Shown piece after piece: positions 1 through 5,808 of a stretch of 5,808 nt of DNA. Made by a program: the position numbers and the translations under genes. This stretch comes from Alphaproteobacteria bacterium (GTDB taxonomy: Bacteria; Pseudomonadota; Alphaproteobacteria; Thalassobaculales; Thalassobaculaceae). The notes beneath the pieces are model-generated. The model was not told the DNA's origin, ran no database searches, and saw only the letters and a program-made list of their open reading frames with translations. Position 1 is the stretch's first letter. Each line of letters opens with the position of its first letter. The stretch is from contig JAPKDN010000219.1 of assembly GCA_028822575.1 (NCBI GenBank), positions 1 through 5,808 on the forward strand, written 5' to 3'.

Positions 1-1304
1 AGAGACGGTTTCCCGATCGCTTCAGTACCGGAGTGTCGGTTCGCTACCCGCATGGCCAGGACTAATCCGGCCATTTCCCAGTGCTCCCTTCGGATGCCGT
101 TCTGTGGGCTGAAACCACAGACGAAGTCGTCGAGATTATCCGTCAATGCTGCGCCGCAAACTGTCCGATCATCCCGTTCGGCGCGGGAAGCTCAGTCGAG
201 GGTCATATCCTGGCGGTTCAAGATGGCCTGTCGCTGGACCTTAGCCGGATGACCCCGGTCAAGGCGGTGCATCAGTAGGATATGGTCGCCGAAATGGAAG
301 CCCGTGTTACCCGCATGCAATTGAATGACTATCTGCGGGATACCGGCCTGATATTTCCTGTCGGTCCCGGCGCCGACGCGACCCTAGGAGGCATGGCCGC
401 GACCAGGGCCTCGGGCACGACTGCCGTCCGCTTCGGAACCATGCCGGATCTTGTTGTATCCATCGAACCGGTTTTGGCCGATGGATCCTTGATTCGAACC
501 GGCTGGCGCGCGCAAATCATCGGCGGGTTACGACATGACCCGGCCGATTGTTCGCTCGGAAGGCACGCTGAGCGTGATCATGGGCCTGGCAGTGCGCCTG
601 TATCCACGCCCCGAGGCCAGCGAGACCACGGATCTGGTGTTTCCCGAGGTGTCGAACGCCATGGCGTTCTCCATCGATGTCATGGCATCCTACAAGGTCA
701 ACTTGCTGGCGGGGCCATCGATTTTTTTGAAAATCGTAGGCACACCCGCCCAGGTTTCGGAGCAACCCGAGATGGTGTTGGCCTATGCCGAAGACCATGG
801 CGCGGTGCACATCAACCAATGTGCTTCTCAAGCGGAGGCCTCCCAGGTTTGGAAGATACGCTATTCCGCCGTCGCCACGTCCCGGGCTCTCAGCCGGGGT
901 GCGAGACGTTGTTGACGGATCTTTGCGTGCCGATCAACACCCTGGCCAAGGCGATAGAGCGAAGCCAAAAGATGATCACCGAGGCCGGCCTGCAAGCGTA
1001 TTTCAGTGGCCATGTGGGCGACGGAAATTTCCACGCGATGTTCATTTGCGATCCCAAACAACCGGAGCAGATGGGACCGGAGTAGATGGGAAAGGCAAAT
1101 GTCATCCACGCGGATATGATCGAGCTCGCTTCAGAATTTCGAGGGACCGCCACCGGCGAACACGGTGTCGGCCTTGGAAAAAAGCGCTACATGGACGCCG
1201 GGCATGGCGCGAACCTCACGACGATGAGAGCCGTCAAATTCGCGCTGGACCCCAAGAATATTATGAACCCAGGCAAGATTTTCGACCTCAAAGCTCAGAT
1301 ATAG
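1..1304 (+). pseudogene. Broken FAD-linked D-lactate/glycolate dehydrogenase-type oxidase (5' end outside window)
   Basis: This is a remnant of an FAD-binding (PCMH-type) 2-hydroxy-acid dehydrogenase of the D-lactate dehydrogenase (cytochrome)/GlcD family, which oxidises D-2-hydroxy acids and passes electrons to a quinone or cytochrome. Recognisable in order are PFGAGSSVEGH, GPGADATLGGMAATRASGT, SEGTLSVIM, GHVGDGNFH, TGEHGVGLGKK and NPGKIF, so almost the whole family length is present from near the N-terminus. Reading starts at base 3, in frame 3. It meets TAA at 63-65, where the family's GRDES motif has Glu, and TAG at 276-278. An extra base near 504 moves it to frame 1, a lost base near 889-891 returns it to frame 3, and TAG follows at 1083-1085. 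About 20 residues around the family's ARIELLD segment are missing near 690. The true C-terminus is intact and the stop is at 1302-1304. Family assignment is strong; exact substrate is unknown. Confidence 0.9.
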
Positions 1305-1333
1305 ATCTGTAAAACGCCGTCCTGGACCCGACA

Positions 1334-1611
1334 CTAGATCATCCGAAGCGCCAGGCCCGCCGGGGCGGCTCTGGCGTCTCCGATTCTGGCGTCGAAAAGC
1401 CCCTGATGCAAAGGGCATTCGATATGTTTGCCATCGAAATGCCATCACACAGGTTCGCCCCACCGTGGATGCAACGGGCCTGGCTTGCGGCATATCCATC
1501 ACCAAGATCGTACACCGCCAGGTCCCGGTTTCCCATGCTGACGGCCGTGACATCGCCGGGTTCGAGCTCGGAAAGCATGGCCAGATCGCTCCAGGACTCC
1601 TCTCGGATCAC
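1334..1611 (-). pseudogene. Frameshifted Rieske [2Fe-2S] ferredoxin (MocE-like oxygenase ferredoxin)
   Basis: This is a small Rieske-type ferredoxin of the kind that feeds electrons to a non-haem iron oxygenase. Starting at GTG 1611-1609, the first cluster half CIHGGANLCDG (Cys47, His49) is in frame. The second half, IECPLHQGLFD (CPLH codons 1417-1406), is readable only in another frame; loss of one base near 1435 explains this exactly. The restored frame ends at TAG 1336-1334, giving about 92 residues against roughly 105 for the family, so the C-terminus is also eroded. The start is supported by GGGAGGG at 1625-1619, seven bases upstream, and by a 4-base GTGA overlap with the stop of the desaturase gene, a classic coupled pair. 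As it stands the product would lack the second Cys/His ligand pair and could not hold the cluster. Confidence 0.85.
1608..1611 (-). other. GTGA start/stop overlap coupling desaturase and Rieske remnants
   Basis: The TGA ending the desaturase reading and the GTG starting the ferredoxin share four bases. This shows that the two broken genes once formed a translationally coupled operon, with the ferredoxin downstream, and it fixes the ferredoxin start. Confidence 0.75.
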
Positions 1612-2324
1612 TGCGCCACCCTCCCGGGCTTGTCACAGCGTGGCTCGCGGCCCAGCATTCGCCTTAGCATTTTTAGGTGGGCACCCAGATACCCGCGTCG
1701 TTCGACGTGCACGTGGCCTTTCAGCTTTTCGTGTAGCGCCGGCCGAGCATGAAAAGCGATCGATGACGCGTAATGGTGTTCCACGTGATAATTCATATTC
1801 GAGCACAAAAAAACTCAACGGCGCCGAGTCCAGATTGGTCCGCGTGTTCGCTTTCATGTCACTAACGTTCGGGCGCCCAACGTTTTCGGTCAGGCGGGTG
1901 GCGGGCATGAATGGTTCGCCAGATAGCCCCAGATCGACGCCGGCAGCGAGATCAACTCGGGACCGTCGCCTTTTAAGTTGGTATGGGTGTGGTGGTTGCA
2001 ATGCTCATGCCGGAAATGGCGGTTCGGCAGCGTGATCACGAAGCCGCAAATCTTTCCGATGACGTCGTTAAGCCAACAGGTTCGATAGACTGTGTAATGG
2101 CGGCATTCATATTGCAGTGAAAAATGATGCACCACGACGATGCCATGGATAACCATCGCGGGCCAAACCCACGGGCTCTCGAAACAAAGGTGGATCAGGA
2201 CGCCGCTCGCGGCTAGCACGAGGTACTAGGCGCCCAGGTGAATAAGGGAACTAGCGCCTAGGTAATTAGCGTCAGAACGGGTTTCGACACGCTGGGCTCC
2301 GCGACTGAATTGCGACAATTTCAA
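1608..2324 (-). pseudogene. Broken membrane fatty-acid desaturase-type di-iron enzyme (MocD-like)
   Basis: This is a remnant of an integral-membrane histidine-box oxygenase of the fatty acid desaturase family. From an N-terminal RSDANYLG segment it reads through a hydrophobic stretch to LQYECRHYT, WLNDVIGKICGF, PNRHFRHEHCNHHT and LKGDGPELI. After a break come GEPFM, DMKANTRT and finally NMNYHVEHH with PALHEKLKG. Lesions are TAG 2228-2226; the first box reading YECRH instead of HECxH (Tyr codon 2111-2109); loss of about 60 residues plus a frame change at about 1912-1922 (from SIWGYL directly to GEPFM); and a +1 slip in a run of seven T (1813-1807) that puts the third box in another frame. TTG 2324-2322 is the best start I see, with AGGG eight bases upstream, but it is uncertain. 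The 3' end overlaps the Rieske gene by GTGA. Rhizopine-type MocD/MocE pairs are the nearest analogy I can recall; the substrate is unknown. Confidence 0.85.
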
Positions 2325-2395
2325 GCGTCAAACCCTATTGGGTTCCGGTCGACGCGGCAATGGATGGATCCCTTGGATAGCACCGAAGACGATAG

Positions 2396-2884
2396 TCATG
2401 GCCCGGCCGGGGTCGGCTCGCTTCCCAAAGGGACGGTCATTCCAGTTTTTGTTTGGCTCATGACTACCGAAGTCCGGAAGCGTTTTACGTTGGTGTCTTC
2501 AATGAACAACCGATGGGTCAGTTGTTCGAAATCCGCCATGTCTCGTGCCAGCACAACCAGCGCGAAATCCGCCTCGCCGGTAATGTAATAACATTGTTGT
2601 ACCTGGAGTTCGGCCTTGGCTTTCGTGCGAAATGCATCGAGCTGATCAAGACGCTCACGCTCCAGCTCGACCAAAATAATAAATGTCATCGCATAGCCCG
2701 CAGCCTCCGCCGAAACGAGCGCCGTCTCGCGCTCGATGACACCACTGGCTTTCAAGTTCTTAATACGTCTTTGAACGGTGGCGACCGACAGGCTTGTTTC
2801 AAACGCGATTGACTCGAGTTTTTCCCGCGCGTTGTCCTGAAGCAGACACAGAATTTTGAGATCACTGTGGCTCAAGGTTTCCAT
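2396..2884 (-). CDS. Lrp/AsnC-family transcriptional regulator
   Basis: This is an intact 162-residue member of the Lrp/AsnC (feast/famine) family: DNA-binding proteins that form dimers and octamers and usually sense an amino acid. Residues 5-55 form the winged helix-turn-helix, starting SHSDLKILCLLQDNAR and with recognition helix SVATVQRRIKNLKASGVI. Residues about 66-147 are the ligand-binding RAM domain, including ITGEADFALVVLARDM. I chose ATG 2884-2882 because family similarity begins there and the length is normal. The frame stays open to an ATG at 2959, but the extra 25 residues look unlike the family. The ribosome site is poor (GGAG 13 bases away), so the start is not certain. The gene is divergent from the PLP enzyme, with 234 bases between the starts, the usual arrangement for a local Lrp-type regulator and its target. 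The desaturase remnant follows 71 bases downstream on the same strand. Confidence 0.92.
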   Translation of the reverse strand: METLSHSDLKILCLLQDNAREKLESIAFETSLSVATVQRRIKNLKASGVIERETALVSAEAAGYAMTFIILVELERERLDQLDAFRTKAKAELQVQQCYYITGEADFALVVLARDMADFEQLTHRLFIEDTNVKRFRTSVVMSQTKTGMTVPLGSEPTPAGP

Positions 2885-2978
2885 TCGACGAAACGCACTC
2901 CGATTTCGACGGGTTACGGGAAATAGCACTTCCACCTTAATGACATAAAATATGCACATTTCTAAATTATTTGGGAAA

Positions 2979-2998
2979 ATTGAGCAAAATACCTCAAT
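2979..2998. promoter_or_regulatory. Candidate Lrp/AsnC operator: inverted repeat ATTGAG-N8-CTCAAT
   Basis: A perfect 6-base inverted repeat with an AT-rich 8-base centre lies in the divergent region between the regulator and the PLP gene. Lrp-family sites are short, AT-rich palindromes, and autoregulation from the shared intergenic region is common. The left arm includes the proposed -35 hexamer of the PLP gene, so binding there could block that promoter. That this regulator binds here is an inference from position and symmetry. Confidence 0.45.
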
Positions 2999-3008
2999 CT
3001 TCCATAAC
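2980..3008 (+). promoter_or_regulatory. Candidate sigma-70-type promoter for the PLP enzyme gene
   Basis: TTGAGC (2980-2985) and CATAAC (3003-3008) are separated by 17 bases; each matches four of six consensus positions. Transcription would start near 3015 and give an untranslated leader of about 100 bases that includes the hairpin at 3049-3083. TATAGT at 3039-3044 is another possible -10, but it has no fitting -35. Confidence 0.35.
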
Positions 3009-3048
3009 CGTTCTCCTCAACTTCCCGGTACCCTGATCTATAGTTGAC

Positions 3049-3083
3049 GGGGGAGGGATGGGCGCAGAAACGCCTTCTCCCCC
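3049..3083 (+). promoter_or_regulatory. Leader hairpin upstream of the PLP enzyme, enclosing a mini-ORF start
   Basis: GGGGGAG (3049-3055) pairs with CTCCCCC (3077-3083), extendable by two G-U pairs, and GGCG (3061-3064) pairs with CGCC (3071-3074) around the loop CAGAAA. No T-run follows, so it is not a simple intrinsic terminator. The G-rich strand resembles a ribosome site and directly abuts ATG 3058, which opens a 13-codon frame (MGAETPSPPKYGI, stop at 3097-3099) that closes 19 bases before the real start. It may be a regulatory leader; no function is shown by the sequence alone. Confidence 0.4.
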
Positions 3084-3106
3084 CAAATACGGCATTTAGA
3101 CAATCT

Positions 3107-3112
3107 GGGAGA
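3107..3112 (+). promoter_or_regulatory. Shine-Dalgarno site deciding the start of the PLP enzyme
   Basis: GGGAGA lies six bases before ATG 3119. This favours 3119 over TTG 3044 in the same frame, whose extra 25 residues cross the leader hairpin and do not resemble the family. Confidence 0.7.
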
Positions 3113-3118
3113 CATCCG

Positions 3119-4591
<1,473 letters not shown>

Positions 4592-4593
4592 CA

Positions 4594-4604
4594 GGGGGAG
4601 GGAG
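4594..4604 (+). promoter_or_regulatory. Strong Shine-Dalgarno site after the PLP gene
   Basis: GGGGGAGGGAG, with an internal GGAG seven bases before ATG 4608, begins three bases after the PLP gene's stop. It implies that a second gene of the same operon begins here, or once did. Confidence 0.6.
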
Positions 4605-4607
4605 CAG

Positions 4608-4847
4608 ATGTCAGGCCACCCACGTTCTGTAAAGGAGACGATCTCCGATACCCCCCATCACTGCAACGTTCAGCGGGGATGCAGCCTATCGGGCATCAAC
4701 TATTCGTCCGATGGACCGAAACCGGAGATCTCGACCTCATTCACGGTTCGCTCAAACGGCTCGGAGGTACCTTTGATGCGATATTGCGGCCCTCTCTCGT
4801 TCTCCGGCATCCGCGCAATGATTTTAAAATTCAACGGGCCAGATTGA
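4608..4847 (+). pseudogene. Probable 5' stub of a lost downstream operon gene (function not recognised)
   Basis: ATG 4608 opens a 79-residue frame 16 bases after the PLP stop, behind an excellent ribosome site. The first 20 or so residues (MSGHPRSVKETISDTPHH) look like a genuine N-terminus. Beyond about base 4700 the frame runs antisense through the small gene at 4700-4906, and its Ser/Pro-rich composition there looks like noncoding read-through. I infer a gene whose body was deleted, leaving its start fused to the end of the neighbouring convergent gene. Alternatively it is a short intact gene overlapping its neighbour head-on. I do not recognise the N-terminal sequence, so no function is proposed. 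Confidence 0.4.
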
Positions 4848-4906
4848 TTGCGACCCATTGAACCAAAAGAGACCAGTTGCCCGACCTTGAACTTGTGAGC
4901 CTTCAC
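4700..4906 (-). CDS. Small conserved hypothetical protein (68 aa, basic N-terminus)
   Basis: This is an intact 68-residue frame. It begins MKAHKFKVGQLVSF, continues through KIIARMPENERGPQYRIKG and ends SEPFERTVNEVEISGFG. The layout (short beta-rich start with KVGQLV, then QYRIK, then EPFERxVxExE) matches a family of small uncharacterised proteins that I recall from many alphaproteobacteria; I know of no assigned function. No signal peptide or membrane segment is visible. The start GTG 4906-4904 is supported by AGGAG (4919-4915), eight bases upstream, and by a 4-base GTGA overlap with the stop of the frame upstream (4903-5280), which suggests a coupled pair. Its 3' half faces the 4608 stub on the other strand. 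Confidence 0.75.
   Translation of the reverse strand: MKAHKFKVGQLVSFGSMGRNQSGPLNFKIIARMPENERGPQYRIKGTSEPFERTVNEVEISGFGPSDE
4903..4906 (-). other. GTGA overlap between the 4903-5280 frame and the small hypothetical
   Basis: TGA closing the upstream frame and GTG opening the small gene share four bases. This supports the reality and reading frame of the downstream half of the interrupted gene and suggests translational coupling. Confidence 0.5.
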
Positions 4907-5172
4907 GTGTCTCTCTCCTCATAAGGTTCGCCTGCCCCGTCCCGCGCAATGGCGGTATCGTCAGTCCAGGCGTGAAAATCGGTTAGCTTTCCAGAGCCAA
5001 AGCGATGCCGGGCATCATCGACGCGGATAGCCTTGTAACGATATCCGTCGCCGCGCAGATACACGAGAATGTCGGTCAGCAAACCGTAGCCCTGTGCCGA
5101 CAGATCAACCGTAAGATAGTTATAAGGTGCCGATCTGCGATTCTCCTAGCTTTGGTTTACCTTGTAACTGGT

Positions 5173-5190
5173 GTTTTTTTTGAAAAAAAC
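5173..5190. repeat. Poly-T/poly-A inverted repeat
   Basis: G plus seven T (5173-5180) and seven A plus C (5183-5190) form 8-base arms with a two-base centre, next to an eighth T. The loop is too short for a good RNA hairpin. Two adjoining homopolymers inside a decaying frame are a likely site of slippage. Confidence 0.55.
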
Positions 5191-5261
5191 CTCTATGCGA
5201 TGTCCAGGGCAAGCGCGGCCATCGAGGTCGCCAGGCTCGATCCAAACCGTTTCGCCAACAT

Positions 5262-5606
5262 CTAGATGCCCCAATCTTTTTTAAGCACGAGAACCTTTAA
5301 GGGACAAGATGCCAAGAATGACAGTCCGACCAACGGTTCCTCATCCGTTTATACAAAGTAGTGACCAGCCGGCTGTTCATCTTTCAGCCCCGTAAGCAAA
5401 AAAGACGCAGGAACGTTCCCATCGATTTTTTTCTAAACACCATTCGAAGCCTCGGATGTCGTAAAATGCAGGTTGGAAGCAAGGGTTGCATCTTCGCGCC
5501 TTACGAACGGCCAGAAGAAGGGATCGGTTGAACAGGTTAATTCAACGCCCAACTCGTCAATAGAGGCTCTAGGACATAAGTCTATTTTAAAGAAATACCC
5601 TTTCAT
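5262..5606 (-). pseudogene. Unrecognised gene remnant with two internal stops
   Basis: ATG 5606-5604 begins a frame reading MKGYFFKIDLCPR, DELGVELTCSTDPFFWPF and LASNLHFTTSEASNGV, then TAG at 5435-5433. It continues in the same frame with KKIDGNVPASFLLTGLKDEQ and AGHYFV to TAA at 5351-5349, then TDEEPLVGLSFLASC up to TAG 5264-5262, about 114 codons in all. Having one long frame broken only by two point-type stops suggests a gene that has lost function recently. A weak AGGG lies ten bases before the ATG. It sits immediately upstream of, and slightly overlaps, the 4903-5280 frame on the same strand. I do not recognise the protein, and chance openness in this lower-G+C stretch cannot be excluded. 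Confidence 0.35.
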
Positions 5607-5808
5607 GAAGCGAAATCCCTGTGAGTATTTTAGAAAATAAATCTACAATTATTTTTACTTTAGGAAAAATATCGTTAAACTGTTCAAATTATAGTTTCCA
5701 CACATATAAATAAAAAGTAGAGTTTTTTTAAAATATATTAGAATAATTATTCTTATACTTAACCAAAATAAATATTATTAGTATTTTTTCGCTACGTACT
5801 GTATATTT
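5607..5808. other. Very AT-rich region with no gene seen
   Basis: By my count G+C is about 21% over 5581-5808, against about 60% in a sampled stretch of the PLP gene. I see no coding frame, tRNA-like or terminator structure. It holds many A/T runs and a perfect 14-base palindrome (5740-5753). It could be the promoter region of the minus-strand set that starts at 5606, eroded intergenic DNA, or the edge of a foreign segment; the window ends before this can be decided. Confidence 0.6.
5740..5753. repeat. Perfect 14-base AT-rich palindrome
   Basis: AGAATAATTATTCT equals its own reverse complement. In DNA this AT-rich such palindromes arise easily by chance, but it is also the shape of a dimeric repressor site. 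It is not a close match to a Fur box. Confidence 0.4.

Larger units (their letters stand above)
4903..5280 (-). pseudogene. Unrecognised gene interrupted by an amber stop, upstream of the small hypothetical
   Basis: An open reading of about 126 codons is broken once by TAG at 5148-5146. Before the stop it reads LDVGETVWIEPGDLDGR and ends VFFKKNTSYKVNQS; after it come NYLTVDLSAQGYGLLTDIL, VYLRGDGYRYKAIRVDD, FGSGKLTDFHAWTDD and a C-terminal GEPYEERDT. The downstream half, about 80 residues, looks convincingly coding and ends with TGA sharing GTGA with the next gene. The upstream half is less certain, because an alternative frame there (from ATG 5261) has higher G+C at third positions; a frameshift near the poly-T/poly-A palindrome at 5173-5190 would fit. 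I do not recognise the family. No translation start for an intact version can be fixed; TTG 5274 is one option. Confidence 0.45.

Noticed and set aside
785..1312. Plus-strand frame of 175 codons
   Set aside because: It overlaps the FAD oxidase C-terminal domain in the wrong frame; the motifs GHVGDGNFH and TGEHGVGLGKK are in frame 3.
1406..2035. Plus-strand frame of 209 codons
   Set aside because: It lies antisense to the Rieske and desaturase remnants, which carry family motifs; its own translation is Arg/Ser/Pro-rich shadow sequence.
2331..2344. Hairpin AACCC-TATT-GGGTT as a terminator between the regulator and the desaturase
   Set aside because: It has only a five-base stem and no T-run on either side; it overlaps the AGGG proposed as the desaturase ribosome site.
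3044..3118. Use of TTG 3044 as the start of the PLP enzyme
   Set aside because: The extra 25 residues cross the leader hairpin and do not resemble the family; ATG 3119 has a well-placed GGGAGA.
4651..4680. Runs of C and G after the PLP gene as a terminator stem
   Set aside because: The arms pair over only about four to six bases, with a long loop and no following T-run.
5005..5265. Plus-strand frame of 86 codons with a hydrophobic middle
   Set aside because: It is antisense to the 4903-5280 reading, which is supported by the GTGA overlap; it has no convincing ribosome site.
5693..5704. DnaA-box-like TTTCCACA in the AT-rich tract, suggesting an origin
   Set aside because: It is a single imperfect match with two differences from the consensus, with no cluster and no dnaA or other origin gene in view.
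5740..5753. Fur box
   Set aside because: The palindrome lacks the GATAAT arrangement of the 19-base Fur consensus, and no iron gene is nearby.

Overview
The window reads as chromosomal DNA of a host-associated or otherwise decaying alphaproteobacterium (Rhodospirillales- or Rhizobiales-like). That placement rests on protein recall, not on a search. G+C is high (near 60% where I counted inside a gene), Shine-Dalgarno sites are purine-rich, and the small 4700-4906 gene resembles a family I associate with alphaproteobacteria. The dominant theme is gene decay: three recognisable genes are broken by several independent lesions, two unrecognised frames carry stops, and two genes between them are fully intact.

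Layout. 1-1304 (+): FAD-linked D-lactate/glycolate dehydrogenase-type oxidase, entering from the left, with three in-frame stops, two compensating frameshifts and a probable in-frame deletion. 1334-1611 (-): Rieske [2Fe-2S] ferredoxin (MocE-like), frameshifted between its two ligand pairs. 1608-2324 (-): membrane fatty-acid desaturase-type di-iron enzyme (MocD-like), coupled to the ferredoxin by a GTGA overlap and broken by a stop, a large deletion, a poly-T slip and a damaged histidine box. 2396-2884 (-): intact Lrp/AsnC-family regulator. 2885-3118: divergent control region with an inverted repeat, a candidate promoter and a leader hairpin. 3119-4591 (+): intact 490-residue fold-type II PLP enzyme. 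4608-4847 (+): a frame with a very strong ribosome site, probably the 5' stub of a lost second operon gene. 4700-4906 (-): small intact conserved hypothetical. 4903-5280 and 5262-5606 (-): two unrecognised, stop-interrupted frames that with the small gene form a tightly packed set. 5607-5808: very AT-rich (about 20% G+C), no gene seen.

How it fits together. The desaturase and ferredoxin would have formed one oxygenase system, with the Rieske protein passing electrons to the di-iron enzyme; both halves are dead. The Lrp-like regulator and the divergent PLP enzyme form a plausible regulator-target pair and are the only large coding regions free of lesions, which suggests they are still under selection. 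The right-hand minus-strand set is the part I can explain least.
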